The position numbers and the translations under genes were made by a program. The notes beneath the pieces were generated by a model. That model saw only the letters and a program-made list of their open reading frames with translations, was not told the DNA's origin and made no database searches. This document shows, in pieces, positions 16,783 through 26,056 of a stretch of 64,000 nt of DNA (positions within the stretch are counted from its first letter, which is position 1; the number at the start of each line of letters is the position of its first letter). The stretch is taken from contig NZ_JAMOIH010000009.1 of the NCBI RefSeq assembly GCF_024448955.1, positions 141,438 through 205,437 of the forward strand, given 5' to 3'. Origin of the DNA: Stutzerimonas stutzeri. GTDB lineage: Bacteria; Pseudomonadota; Gammaproteobacteria; Pseudomonadales; Pseudomonadaceae.

Positions 16783-17967
16783 TCAAACCGCCAGTTCCGC
16801 CTCCCGCCTAAGCGCCGCCGCCCTCCTCGCGCGCAGCTTGCGCCACCAGATCACCACACCGGTCACCGACAACACGGCAATCGCCACGCCCAGCACCGCT
16901 ATTAGAATCCGCCCCGGCATGCCAAGGATGCGCCCGCCATGGATCGCCGGCTGCAGCATGTGGAATTGCTCGCCCAGGGTGCCCTGCCCCGGTATTTCCT
17001 GCCCCAGCAACTGCGTCCCATCAGTGCCATGGAAAAACAGCCAGGCATTGCCCTGGTTGCTGTCGTGATCGCCGAAGCCGGCGCCGTAGAAGTTGTATTC
17101 AAAACTGTAGTACAGTTCGCCGATGGGCTCACTCAGGCCCAGCTCGGCCGCATGCTGCATGGCGTAGTCATAGGCCTGATGGAAATCGTAGGCCGTGGTG
17201 CCCAGCTCTTCTTTAGGCAGCCTGCCTCGCGCCTCGTAGACGCTCGGTTCCACCGCTGAGAACAGTGACACCACCGGTTTGAACACCTGCTCGGGCAGGT
17301 TCATCGCAATGCTGCTGACCGCCACCGGTGTGAGCAGCAGCCACAGCCACAAACCGCCGGCACGGTGCACGTCGTGGTTCATGCGCTGGCGCTTGATCTT
17401 CCATGACGTCCACCACTTACCAAAGAACGGCCGGCCACGCGGGAAGGTCAGCAACAGCGAGACGAAGCAGTCGAGCGTCCAGGCGATCGCCACGATGCCC
17501 ATCAGCCACAGCCCCCAGTTGCCCGGCAGCGACAGGTTGTAGTGAAACTCCAGCATGAAAGGCACGAAGTTCTCCCGCGAGAAACAGCATTCGCCCCAGT
17601 AGCGTGTCCCCACCGGCTCGCCGGTCACCACGTCGAGGTACTGCACCACAGGTTTGATATCGAAAGGCTTGGCGGTGGCCGGATCGTTGCGCGGCACCAG
17701 CGCCATCAACGCAGCGTGACCCGGCTCGTCGGGGAACTCCATGTACCAGACCTGCATCCGCGGGTTGGCCTGCTGTACGCGCTCGACCAGCGTACCCGGT
17801 GCCAGCACCGGGCCTTCGCTGGTGGTGTGGTAGAACTCGGGGTTCAGCCACTCGTCCAGTTCGTGGTGAAAGGCCAGGATCGCGCCGGTAATGCCCGCGA
17901 GAAACAGGAACAACGCGGTGGCCAGACCGATGTAACGGTGCAGCAGAACAAGGAGGTAACGCATCAT
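16783..17967 (-). CDS. PepSY-associated membrane protein, probable siderophore iron reductase
   Basis: A 394-residue inner-membrane protein with about four hydrophobic segments, starting MMRYLLVLLHRYIGLATALF (the typical HRxxG start of the PepSY-TM family) and ending near VTGVVIWWRKLRARR. Histidines within membrane segments (HRYIG, AFHHELDEW, MNHDVHRAGG) are candidate heme ligands, as in FoxB/PiuB-type proteins which reduce iron released from siderophores. It lies directly downstream of the TonB receptor, separated by a hairpin, which supports a role in iron release. Two adjacent ATGs (17967, 17964) are possible starts. Confidence 0.8.
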   Translation of the reverse strand: MMRYLLVLLHRYIGLATALFLFLAGITGAILAFHHELDEWLNPEFYHTTSEGPVLAPGTLVERVQQANPRMQVWYMEFPDEPGHAALMALVPRNDPATAKPFDIKPVVQYLDVVTGEPVGTRYWGECCFSRENFVPFMLEFHYNLSLPGNWGLWLMGIVAIAWTLDCFVSLLLTFPRGRPFFGKWWTSWKIKRQRMNHDVHRAGGLWLWLLLTPVAVSSIAMNLPEQVFKPVVSLFSAVEPSVYEARGRLPKEELGTTAYDFHQAYDYAMQHAAELGLSEPIGELYYSFEYNFYGAGFGDHDSNQGNAWLFFHGTDGTQLLGQEIPGQGTLGEQFHMLQPAIHGGRILGMPGRILIAVLGVAIAVLSVTGVVIWWRKLRARRAAALRREAELAV

Positions 17968-17994
17968 CAATTTCCGTATTACAGAAAGCACAAA

Positions 17995-18020
17995 GCCGCC
18001 AGCCCGTTAAAGCCGGCGGC
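17995..18020 (-). terminator. possible attenuating hairpin between receptor and PepSY gene
   Basis: GCCGCC (17995-18000) pairs with GGCGGC (18015-18020). Read on the minus strand the hairpin is followed by TTTGTGCTTT. It could reduce but not abolish readthrough from the receptor gene. Confidence 0.45.
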
Positions 18021-18033
18021 GCGAACGTCAACC

Positions 18034-20511
18034 TTAGAAATCGTAAGTCAGGGTGGCCATGACGTTGCGCTCTTCGCCGTAGTAACACTGGTTAAGGCTG
18101 TTGCAAGCCGCCACGTATTTTTCATCGGTCAGGTTGTTCAAGTTCAGACGTACACCCACGCCGTCCAGCCCGACGCGCGACATGTCATAGCCGAGCATGG
18201 CGTCATACAGAGAGTAGGACGGGATACGCAGGGTATTTTCCGCATCCGCCCAGCTCTTGCCGAAGTAACGCACCCCACCGCCGATTTGCAGGCCGGCGAT
18301 CAAACCCTGATCGAAGGTGTAGTCCGTCCACAACGACGCCATGTTGCGTGCCACTGCGTTGGGCGTATTGCCACGGTTGTTGATGCCCGCCGTACCGATG
18401 TAGTCCTTGCTGTACTCGACATCCATGTAGGTGTAGCTGGCTAACACGTTGACGTTTGCCAGCGGGTTCAGACGCGCTTCCAGCTCCACACCACGTGAGG
18501 TGATTTCGCCAACGGAGCGGAAAAAGTTCTCGTTGGAATCCTTGCTCGACAGATTGGACTGCTTCAGGTCGAACAGCGAAATCGTATAAAGATCATCCGT
18601 ACCAAGAGGCTGATACTTCAGCCCGAGCTCAACCTGCTCGCCTTCGGTGGGATCAAGCAAACTGATGTCGTAGGCGCTGCCATCGAAGTTATAGGCGCCG
18701 GTGGCGTTGGGATTGAACGACTCGGAATAACTGATGTAGGGAGACAAGCCGTTGTCGAAGGCATAGAGCACCCCGATGCGTCCGGTGAATTGCTCGAGCT
18801 TCGACTGATCGGACTGATCACCGTAAATCGATTCGGTCTGATCGAACGAGACGTCGACCCAATCCTGCCGTGCGCCCAGAGAGAATCGCCAGTTGCCCAA
18901 GCTGATCAGGTCCTGCACGTAAAGTCCGGTCTGCTCCAACTCACGCGATTCATCGTACTGGTGATAGAAGGTCGGGCTAGCGGCACTCACGCTGCCGGTG
19001 TAGGGGTTGATATTGCTCAATCCGCTACCTGCGTCGTAGTCGACCTTGGCTTTTCGACGCTGATAATCCAGGCCCGTTACCAGCGTATGGCTGAGCGCGC
19101 CGGTATCAAAAAGAAACTGCAACTGGTTATCGATGGTCCAGGCATGTAGCACTTCGTCGGCACCGGTGTAGTAGCGCACCAGCTCATCCGCCGTGGCATA
19201 GCCATACTGGTAGACCTGCCCGGACTCCACCGTCGAATCGAGATATTGGAAATTCTGGCGGGCGGACACCACATCGTTGAAGCGATGCTCCAGCTGATAG
19301 CCGATCATCTGCTGGTCGCGCTCGAATTTCTCGTAGTCTTCGTCGCCTTCAAAGAAGCTGCGCGAAATGCGTTGCCCATTGTGCGAAGTGATGGTGCCAT
19401 CTGCCGGCAGACCGCCATGGTAGCCGCTCTCGGGATCGTGCTGAAGCATGGCAAGCAGGGTCAGGCGGGTATCTTCGGTGAAGTCGATGCTCAGCGACGG
19501 CATCACCGCATAGCGCTTTTCCTCGACGCCATCGACCTGGTTATCCGCATCCTTGACGACTCCAACGAGCCGATAAGCGATCCGCTCATCATCCAGCGGA
19601 CCGGTGAAGTCGAAAGCGGCCTGCTTGTTGTCTTCGCTGCCGTAGGACAGCTGGATCTGCCGGCTGGCTTCGTATTGCGGCTTCTTGCTGGTCATCGCCA
19701 CCAGACCGCCGGGTAGGCTGCGACCATAAAGCACCGATGACGGCCCCTTGAGGATGTCGATGCGCTCGATGAAATAGGGGTCTACCTGCAGACTGCTGTA
19801 GGTACCGCTATCGCCCAGCAGCTTTTGACCGTCGAGGTAGAGGTTGTCCACCGAGCCATCGGTGATGCCGCGCATGGCGACATAATCGTAGCGAGTGGTG
19901 GCGCCGTAGGGCGTGCTCATCAATCCCGGCGTATAACGAACCGCCTGAGCGATGGAACGCGAACCCTGATCCTCGATTTGCTGGCGGGTGACCACCGAGA
20001 CCGTCTGCGAGGTTTCCACCAACGGCATGCTGGTCTTGGTCGCCACGCTGCTGTGGGTGGCGTTGTAGCCTTCCATCTCGCCCAGGGCGTTACCCAGCGC
20101 GAAACCTTCGACCACCATGGGCTTCAGCTCGACGGCCTCGGCCTGTTCACGAGGCGGCGATAACGCCAGCGAGTAAGTGCCACGTTCATCGCGCACCGCC
20201 TGCAGACCACTGCCCTGCAACAATGCATCGAAGCCCTCCGCGACGTTGTACTGTCCCTGCAGGCCAGCCGATTCGCGGCCCTCGGTGAGACGACCATCGA
20301 CCGACAGCATCACGCCAGCCTCGCCGGCAAAGCGGCTCAGCGTGCTGGACAGCGGACCGGCTGGGATATCGTAGCCGCGCATCTCCTGCTGACTGGCCGC
20401 CTGTGCCAGCACCGTCGGCGAGGCGACGAGCGTTGTCAGCGGCAAGCAAAACATGGCGGCGCGGATGGCGCGGGACAGACTGGAACGGCGAAGCGGAGCG
20501 ATGGAGCGCAT
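18034..20511 (-). CDS. TonB-dependent siderophore receptor with N-terminal signalling domain
   Basis: An 825-residue outer-membrane receptor. A signal peptide (ending VLAQA) is followed by the secretin/TonB short domain (about residues 45-115, GYDIPAGPLSSTLSRFAGEAGVM), the plug (SQTVSVVTRQQIEDQGSRS) and the beta barrel ending in TYDF, with terminal Phe as in barrel proteins. The signalling domain means the receptor talks to a FecR-type anti-sigma factor, encoded next door. The ligand is unknown; the plug and barrel resemble ferrichrome, coprogen and pyoverdine receptors. The start has AAAGGATG upstream. It is 106 nt downstream of fecR and probably has a promoter read by the FecI-type sigma factor. 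Confidence 0.93.
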   Translation of the reverse strand: MRSIAPLRRSSLSRAIRAAMFCLPLTTLVASPTVLAQAASQQEMRGYDIPAGPLSSTLSRFAGEAGVMLSVDGRLTEGRESAGLQGQYNVAEGFDALLQGSGLQAVRDERGTYSLALSPPREQAEAVELKPMVVEGFALGNALGEMEGYNATHSSVATKTSMPLVETSQTVSVVTRQQIEDQGSRSIAQAVRYTPGLMSTPYGATTRYDYVAMRGITDGSVDNLYLDGQKLLGDSGTYSSLQVDPYFIERIDILKGPSSVLYGRSLPGGLVAMTSKKPQYEASRQIQLSYGSEDNKQAAFDFTGPLDDERIAYRLVGVVKDADNQVDGVEEKRYAVMPSLSIDFTEDTRLTLLAMLQHDPESGYHGGLPADGTITSHNGQRISRSFFEGDEDYEKFERDQQMIGYQLEHRFNDVVSARQNFQYLDSTVESGQVYQYGYATADELVRYYTGADEVLHAWTIDNQLQFLFDTGALSHTLVTGLDYQRRKAKVDYDAGSGLSNINPYTGSVSAASPTFYHQYDESRELEQTGLYVQDLISLGNWRFSLGARQDWVDVSFDQTESIYGDQSDQSKLEQFTGRIGVLYAFDNGLSPYISYSESFNPNATGAYNFDGSAYDISLLDPTEGEQVELGLKYQPLGTDDLYTISLFDLKQSNLSSKDSNENFFRSVGEITSRGVELEARLNPLANVNVLASYTYMDVEYSKDYIGTAGINNRGNTPNAVARNMASLWTDYTFDQGLIAGLQIGGGVRYFGKSWADAENTLRIPSYSLYDAMLGYDMSRVGLDGVGVRLNLNNLTDEKYVAACNSLNQCYYGEERNVMATLTYDF

Positions 20512-20617
20512 GGGTCATCCTTTTGCGAGAGCAAAAAAATCGTGATCGATGCGGTTATGCCCAGCGACGCCAAGCAAAAGGGAACTGCAGATAAGAATTT
20601 TTTACATTCGCGTTTTG

Positions 20618-21565
20618 TCAGGCGGATGACGGCTCGAGGCTGACCCACCAGGGCAACCGCCGGTTGATGCGCAGCGGCAAGGTACTGGCCAGAGCCTCGA
20701 GAATCCGCTCCGTATCAGCCAGCGGATAGGCGCCGACCACCCGCAGGCCGGCGATGCGCGGATCGCAACCGAGATAGCCCTGACGATAGCGCGCCAGCTC
20801 GGCGACGAACTCGTCCAGACGCAGATCATCGGCCAGTAGGACGCCGCTGCTCCATGCCTGACGACCCGGCTGAACGGGCCGACCAGGCCTGATTTGCAGA
20901 GCATCGAACGCCACCTGCTGGCCTTGCAGGACGGTATGAACACCACTGCGCCCGGCGGGCCTGATATCGATGGCGCCCTCGAACACGCTGAGCTGAGTGC
21001 TGCCGTCGCGCTGCAGCACCGAAAACCTCGCAGCGCTGCGTGCCTGAAGTTCGCCTTCGGATGTGCGTAACAGCAGCGGGCGCCGTTCGGCAGAGGCCTG
21101 CAGCAACGCTTCGCCACGATACAGCGACAGCTGCCGAGCCTGATCGTTGAACGCGACAGCCAATGCGCTATCGGTGTTCAACCACAGCCGCGAGCCATCA
21201 TCCAGGCGCCAGTCGCGCACCTCCCCCACCGCCGTACGGCGGTCCGCCGCCCAGCTACGCCATGGCAGCGCACCGCCGGCGAACGCCAGCAAGGCGCCGC
21301 CGCATAGAATCGAAAGGGTCTTGAGTGCGTGCCGCCGAGTCGGCTCGCGACGTTGCAGCAGAACCGTCGCTGCGGAGCCGAACGGGTCGCTCGTCAACGG
21401 CTGCAACCGTCCGCTGATCTGTTCCACCCGCTGCCAAGCCTTGGCGTGCTCGGGTATGGCGACCCAAGCGCGCCAGGCCTGGCGATCAGACTCGCTGACC
21501 GCATCGGATTGCAGCACCGCGAACCACTGGGCTGCGGCTTGCAGTACCTGATAATCGAGGGTCAT
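20618..21565 (-). CDS. FecR-type anti-sigma factor/signal transducer
   Basis: A 315-residue inner-membrane regulator. The N-terminal cytoplasmic domain (QAAAQWFAVLQSDAVSESDR) binds the sigma factor. A membrane segment follows (near ALKTLSILCGGALLAFAGG), then the periplasmic FecR domain (VGEVRDWRLDDGSRLWLNTDSALAV) and a C-terminal domain that would contact the receptor's signalling domain. Its start overlaps the sigma factor's stop (ATGA). Function follows the Fec/Fpv paradigm. Confidence 0.93.
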   Translation of the reverse strand: MTLDYQVLQAAAQWFAVLQSDAVSESDRQAWRAWVAIPEHAKAWQRVEQISGRLQPLTSDPFGSAATVLLQRREPTRRHALKTLSILCGGALLAFAGGALPWRSWAADRRTAVGEVRDWRLDDGSRLWLNTDSALAVAFNDQARQLSLYRGEALLQASAERRPLLLRTSEGELQARSAARFSVLQRDGSTQLSVFEGAIDIRPAGRSGVHTVLQGQQVAFDALQIRPGRPVQPGRQAWSSGVLLADDLRLDEFVAELARYRQGYLGCDPRIAGLRVVGAYPLADTERILEALASTLPLRINRRLPWWVSLEPSSA

Positions 21566-22080
21566 GGCGCGTCGTCGAGCAGAGTCAGGCAGTGCAGCAT
21601 GGCCTGCGCCATGTATTTCTTGACCATGCGTTCGGAGACGCCAAGCTCGGCGGCGATCGCCGCGTAGGTCATCCCCTGCAACTGGGAAAACAGGAACGCA
21701 CGGCGAGCCTTATCCGGCAGCCGCGCCAGCATCGCGTCGACTTGCAGCAAGGTTTCGATGACCAGCGCGTGGGATTCGGGTGACGGCGCGTATGACTCCG
21801 GCTGCGAGGCGAGCGCGTCCAGATAGGCCTGCTCGATTTGCCTGCGGCGCCAGTGATTGATCAACAGGCCTCTGGCGACGGTATGCAGGAAGGCTCGCGG
21901 TTCACGAATCGCTTCGAGGCTGTGATCTTTGGTCAGGACACGTACGAAGGTGTCTTGCGCCAGGTCCGCTGCCTTCTGGCTGCAGCCGAGCTGACGGCGT
22001 AGCCAGCCGTTCAGCCAGCCCTGATGATCGACATAGAGTCGATGTACCAACTGTTGCCGGACCATCCCCTGGGTTGCCAT
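21562..22080 (-). CDS. FecI-type ECF sigma factor
   Basis: A 172-residue extracytoplasmic-function sigma factor. Region 2 contains AADLAQDTFVRVLT and region 4 contains MTYAAIAAELGVSERMVKKYMAQAM. It should direct transcription of the receptor gene when FecR is triggered by ligand-loaded receptor. A Fur-box-like sequence lies 28-45 nt upstream, consistent with iron control. A second ATG five codons in (after AGGGG) is also possible as start. Confidence 0.92.
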   Translation of the reverse strand: MATQGMVRQQLVHRLYVDHQGWLNGWLRRQLGCSQKAADLAQDTFVRVLTKDHSLEAIREPRAFLHTVARGLLINHWRRRQIEQAYLDALASQPESYAPSPESHALVIETLLQVDAMLARLPDKARRAFLFSQLQGMTYAAIAAELGVSERMVKKYMAQAMLHCLTLLDDAP

Positions 22081-22107
22081 GGCTGCTGCCCTTTGCCGTC
22101 GAGATCG

Positions 22108-22126
22108 TAATGCTAACGCTTCTCAA
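22108..22126. promoter_or_regulatory. Fur-box-like site upstream of the fecI-type gene
   Basis: Read on the minus strand, TGAGAAGCGTTAGCATT resembles the Fur consensus written as TGAGAATnATTATCATT, with three differing positions by eye. It lies just upstream of the sigma factor gene, where Fur sites are usual. The match is visual, not scored. Confidence 0.5.
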
Positions 22127-22203
22127 CTTCACAAGCTACGGCAGTATATGTACTGCCGACGTGGGCACGTTCGAGACGAACCCTGCCACAGGAGGAAAGC
22201 AAG

Positions 22204-22219
22204 TGTTTCACGTGGAACG
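22204..22219. other. parS centromere site (left, remote)
   Basis: TGTTTCACGTGGAACG matches the bacterial parS consensus TGTTnCACGTGnAACA at all but the last base. It lies in the gap between the fecI-type gene and the hypothetical exported protein, about 34 kb left of oriC. ParB, encoded at 47309-48181, should bind it. Confidence 0.85.
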
Positions 22220-22230
22220 CCCATGAATCC

Positions 22231-22587
22231 TCAGGGAGCAACCCACTCGCCATCACTGGCCTGCTCGCAGGCCGGCTGAAGGAAGCGCGCATCGCTGGCG
22301 ATGCCGTAATAGTGAATGTCCTGTCGATAGGGCATGTTGGACACCTGGGCGTTGCGACAGACGCCAAAGGCGCCGCCGGGACACTGCTCAACGAAGCTGA
22401 CCTCGACCTGCTGCCCTTTGAGTTCAGGCTGACAAAATCCGGAGCGGAACAACTCGGCCGGAATATTACGGTTCTGCTGACAGACCTTCACCTCGATGCG
22501 CTCGTCCTGGCTGTGGATGACGCAGCCCTGGGCCGACGCCTGGCCAGCGACACCTAGCGATAGCAGCAGACAACACAATAAACGCAT
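22231..22587 (-). CDS. exported cysteine-rich protein of unknown function
   Basis: A 118-residue protein with signal peptide MRLLCCLLLSLGVAGQASAQ. The mature part has six cysteines (CVIHSQD, VCQQNR, FCQPE, QCPGG, VCRNAQ, ACEQ), suggesting disulfide bonds in the periplasm. I recognise no family. It is divergent from the CobW-type gene and ends 12 nt from a parS site. Confidence 0.75.
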   Translation of the reverse strand: MRLLCCLLLSLGVAGQASAQGCVIHSQDERIEVKVCQQNRNIPAELFRSGFCQPELKGQQVEVSFVEQCPGGAFGVCRNAQVSNMPYRQDIHYYGIASDARFLQPACEQASDGEWVAP

Positions 22588-22659
22588 CGATTATCCCTTC
22601 ATCTGACTGCGGCGACTCTAGCACGCAGGCCCCATGGCCGCTTCCAATCCATCCGCCGA

Positions 22660-23643
22660 ATGAGCACCATGGCGCCCATGCTGACTCAAATACCTACTCA
22701 CGTAATCTGCGGCCCCCTCGGCGCCGGCAAGACCAGCTTGATCCGATCGCTGCTGGCGCAGAAACCCGCGTCCGAGCGCTGGGCAGTGTTGATCAACGAG
22801 TTCGGTCAGATCGGCCTCGACGCAGCACTGCTGAGCACCGATGAAGCGGGCATCAGTCTCGCGGAAGTCTCCGGCGGCTGCCTGTGCTGCGTCAACGGCG
22901 TGCCCTTTCAGGTCGGCCTGAGCCGATTGCTACGCAAAGCCAAACCGGATCGGCTGCTTATCGAACCTTCCGGGCTGGGCCACCCGACTGAGCTGCTCAC
23001 TCAACTCGGCGCGCCGCCATGGCAGGATGCTCTGGCGCTGCAGCCCTGCCTGGCGGTGCTCGACGCCGCCGCCCTTGCGCGTGACGAGCCCTTGCCACGC
23101 AGCGTGCAACAAGCGATTCAGCGCAGTGGCCTATTGCTGCTGAATAAAAGCGAGGCGCTGGATCAGGCAGATCGCCAGCGCATCATGGCGGGGCTGCCCT
23201 CATTGCCATTGCTCTGGACGACCCAGGGCGAATTTCCGATTACAGCGCTACCGGGTATCGACCAGCGAGCCGGCCCCCGAGCCGACAGCCCGCTTCCTCT
23301 ATCCGCCTCTGCGGCACCCGTCGGCGATGTCTGGCTGTATCCGCAACAGCCGGTCTGCCAAAGCCAGGCAAGCGCAGACGGCTGGAGCATCGGTTGGCGT
23401 TGGCATTCAAGTCAGCGTTTCGATCTGCAGCGTATCGAGCGGTGGCTCGGTAGCCTGGATTGGCGCCGGGCGAAAATGGTGCTCCATAGCCCCGATGGCT
23501 GGCGCTCGGCCAATGCCTTGGCCGGCGAGCGGCTGCTATTCAAGCCCAGCGAATGGCGAAAGGATTCACGCCTCGAATTGATTTTCAACGGACCCGCAGA
23601 CGAAGCGCTTCTGAAAGCAGCAATGGCCGCCTGCCGCCTTTGA
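22660..23643 (+). CDS. CobW/COG0523-family GTPase (metal chaperone type)
   Basis: A 327-residue P-loop GTPase. Walker A is GPLGAGKTS (residues 18-26), the metal-binding CxCC motif is at Cys74-Leu-Cys76-Cys77 (GGCLCC), and LNKSE is the nucleotide-specificity motif. The C-terminal CobW domain carries WRWHSSQRFDL. COG0523 proteins hand zinc or cobalt to target enzymes; this one belongs to the group often involved in zinc scarcity, by general resemblance. Other in-frame ATGs lie 9 and 18 nt downstream. No Zur box was identified. Confidence 0.9.
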   Translation: MSTMAPMLTQIPTHVICGPLGAGKTSLIRSLLAQKPASERWAVLINEFGQIGLDAALLSTDEAGISLAEVSGGCLCCVNGVPFQVGLSRLLRKAKPDRLLIEPSGLGHPTELLTQLGAPPWQDALALQPCLAVLDAAALARDEPLPRSVQQAIQRSGLLLLNKSEALDQADRQRIMAGLPSLPLLWTTQGEFPITALPGIDQRAGPRADSPLPLSASAAPVGDVWLYPQQPVCQSQASADGWSIGWRWHSSQRFDLQRIERWLGSLDWRRAKMVLHSPDGWRSANALAGERLLFKPSEWRKDSRLELIFNGPADEALLKAAMAACRL

Positions 23644-23651
23644 TCGAGAGA

Positions 23652-24023
23652 TCAGTCATCGCGACGCCAATCGTCCATTTGAATCACCCGCCCCGAATCC
23701 GGCGGGGCCTTGAAGGGATGCGCTTGCATCTCGATCGGACCCGGTCGCGGACCGAACATGATGATACTGCCTTGATGCCGCTGCTCGCCCGTCACGGTGA
23801 ATTCGAAGCCGTAGACGCGCGCAAAGCGGCGTTGTCCGCGCGCGTCGCGCACAAAACCAAGGCGGCGAAACGCGACGTTGCCATCGAGCAGATCGACATC
23901 CATCTTTTCGCAATGGCGGCGCACCGCTGCCAGCGCACGCTCGCGTATGCCATGGGAATGCCAGAGCCAGGCGGCCGCTGTCATCAACAGGAGGAAAACG
24001 CACAGATTGCCAAGCGTCACCAT
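23652..24023 (-). CDS. DUF3301 membrane-anchored protein
   Basis: A 123-residue protein with one N-terminal membrane segment (LGNLCVFLLLMTAAAWLW) followed by a soluble domain with RRHCEKMDVDLLDGNVAFRRLG, the pattern of DUF3301. The start at 24023 is preceded by AAGGAGA. It converges with the CobW gene, 8 nt away, a pairing I have also seen in other pseudomonads. Function unknown. Confidence 0.8.
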   Translation of the reverse strand: MVTLGNLCVFLLLMTAAAWLWHSHGIRERALAAVRRHCEKMDVDLLDGNVAFRRLGFVRDARGQRRFARVYGFEFTVTGEQRHQGSIIMFGPRPGPIEMQAHPFKAPPDSGRVIQMDDWRRDD

Positions 24024-24057
24024 GACCTTGGCGTCTCCTTGCGCCTGAACACGCGAC

Positions 24058-24465
24058 TCAACTCTCCAGCCAAACGTCGCGCACCCAGTGCCACACGGTT
24101 TCCCAGCTTTCATCGGTGAGTTCATGCGCGTCACCATCGAACAGCATGACTTCGCCTTCCAGATCGATCACGTAGTAGTCGGGGCCGTCCTGACAGATCG
24201 GCAACAAGTCCCGAGCCACGCCGGCATCCCATGCGTTCGCGGCCACTTCCGGTAGGTAGGTATGCGATTGCGGATCGACGGCGGTCACCGGCTCGAGCCG
24301 GCCATAGACGACGTCGCTGACCGTTAGCAGAAATTCGCGCAGGCCGAACGGCAAATTGATCAGCAGCTCTTCTTCGATTTCAACTAAGCGGTCGTCGTCT
24401 GGCAGTTCCAACGGAACCGGTACCGGCTCGTTAAGTTCACGCAGCTGTTCAATTACCTCTTCCAT
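24058..24465 (-). CDS. SMI1/KNR4-like (SUKH) domain protein
   Basis: A 135-residue acidic, soluble protein. The pattern LVEIEEELLINLPFGLREFLLTVSDVVYG, then DLLPICQDGPDYYVIDLEGEVMLFDG, and the final WETVWHWVRDVWLES is the SMI1/KNR4 fold. Members are often immunity proteins of toxin systems, but this type is widespread as a stand-alone housekeeping protein near DUF3301; no toxin gene is adjacent. The start at 24465 has GGGGA upstream. It lies 34 nt from DUF3301, same strand, so they are probably co-transcribed. Confidence 0.8.
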   Translation of the reverse strand: MEEVIEQLRELNEPVPVPLELPDDDRLVEIEEELLINLPFGLREFLLTVSDVVYGRLEPVTAVDPQSHTYLPEVAANAWDAGVARDLLPICQDGPDYYVIDLEGEVMLFDGDAHELTDESWETVWHWVRDVWLES

Positions 24466-24778
24466 GCCGTCCCCGTTCGTGAAGTTCGCGTTCAAAGACG
24501 AGTTATACAAGCCCGAACGCACACGAGCCAGCCCCGCGCCAACAACAATCGTCGCCATCATCTGAGCGCTGAGCAGCAGCGCGCGCTCGCCTACGAAGAA
24601 CCGCGGTTATGGTTGGATACGGAGGCGGCCGGATCATGGCCATCGGTGCGCGCCGATGCGTCCTTCTCGCCCGAATCGGTCGCGATCTGAAAGGGCCAGC
24701 CGGCGTTTGCCTGAAGCCCCACCACTCCAGTAGATTGGCCGGCTTTTCGGCCCGACCCTGGTGCCCCGGATATTTGCC

Positions 24779-26053
24779 ATGTCCCGTTCCGACGCTTCCG
24801 CTCTACCCGCTTCCGTCTACCGTCAGCCCGGTTTTCTGCCGTTTCTGATCAGTCGAGTGCTGGCCATGTTCGCCGTGCAGATTCTGGCCGTGGTGGTGGC
24901 TTGGCAGGTGTACGAAATGACTCGCGATCCGCTGTCGCTGGCCTATGTCGGCCTGGCTCAGTTCGTGCCCATGCTGTTGCTGCTGATGCCTGCGGGAGAT
25001 CTGATCGACCGTTACGACCGCAAGCGCATCCTGATGCTCAGCTGGGGGCTGGAGGCGCTGTGTGCGGCGGCCTTGCTGTGGTTGTCGCTCAGTGGCGGGG
25101 CAATCATCGGCTTCTACATTGTGCTGGTGTTCTACGGCTGCGCCCGGGCGTTCACCGGGCCGGCGCTGTCCAGCCTGCTACCGCAAATCGTGCCGCGTGA
25201 AAAACTGGCTGCGGCAATTGCCGCCAACAGCATGATCGTGCGCGGGTCGACCATTGCCGGGCCGGTGTTCGGTGGTGGCCTTTATGCGCTGGGCGGTGGC
25301 GGGCTTACTTATGCGGCGTGTCTACTGTTCTTCCTGGCCGGGATCCTGCTGCTGCGCTGGGTGCCGGTTCGCTATGCCGAAGCGATGCAGGCGCTTGAAA
25401 CCACGGCCTGGGCGCGCTTCACCGCCGGCATCGGTTTCATCCGCTCGCGGCCAATCATCCTCGGCACCATTTCTCTCGACCTGTTTGCCGTGCTGCTAGG
25501 CGGCGTGGTGGCGCTGCTACCGATCTATGCCCAGGAGGTGCTGGAAGTCGGCCCCACCGGCCTCGGTCTGCTACGCAGCGCCATGGCCCTCGGTGAGGTG
25601 GCGGTGGGACTGTATATCAGCGTACGGCCGTTCAATCGTCACGTAGGGCTGGTCATGTTCGCGGCGGTCGCGCTATTCGGCCTGGCCAATCTGGTATTCG
25701 CGCTGTCGAGCCTGTTCTGGCTGTCCTTCGCCGCGCTGATGGTGGCCGGCGGTGCGGACATGGTGAGCATGTATATCCGCTCCTCGCTGATCCAGTTCTC
25801 CACACCGGATGCCATGCGCGGTCGGGTCAACGCGGTGAACATGCTGTTCATCGGCTCATCCAACGAGCTCGGCGAATTCCGCGCCGGCACCAGCGCCGCC
25901 TGGTTTGGCGCGGTGCCGGCGGCGCTGCTGGGCTGTGCCTGCACCCTGACGGTTACGGGCGGTTGGCTACTGGGCTTCCGGAGTCTGCGCCAGGTCGATC
26001 GCTTCGAGGACGCCGCGCCGCAAGCACCGTCGCGCACGGCCTCAGCGAAATAG
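24779..26053 (+). CDS. MFS transporter, EntS-like exporter type
   Basis: A 424-residue inner-membrane protein with about 12 hydrophobic segments. The motif GDLIDRYDRKRIL between segments 2 and 3 is the MFS signature, and the overall pattern (FLPFLISRVLAMFAVQILAVVVAWQVYEMTRDPLSLAYVGL) matches the EntS/MFS_3 group, which exports siderophores and other compounds. The substrate cannot be read. A start at MSRSDAS (24779) is chosen over one 6 codons upstream. Confidence 0.88.
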   Translation: MSRSDASALPASVYRQPGFLPFLISRVLAMFAVQILAVVVAWQVYEMTRDPLSLAYVGLAQFVPMLLLLMPAGDLIDRYDRKRILMLSWGLEALCAAALLWLSLSGGAIIGFYIVLVFYGCARAFTGPALSSLLPQIVPREKLAAAIAANSMIVRGSTIAGPVFGGGLYALGGGGLTYAACLLFFLAGILLLRWVPVRYAEAMQALETTAWARFTAGIGFIRSRPIILGTISLDLFAVLLGGVVALLPIYAQEVLEVGPTGLGLLRSAMALGEVAVGLYISVRPFNRHVGLVMFAAVALFGLANLVFALSSLFWLSFAALMVAGGADMVSMYIRSSLIQFSTPDAMRGRVNAVNMLFIGSSNELGEFRAGTSAAWFGAVPAALLGCACTLTVTGGWLLGFRSLRQVDRFEDAAPQAPSRTASAK

Positions 26054-26056
26054 ACG

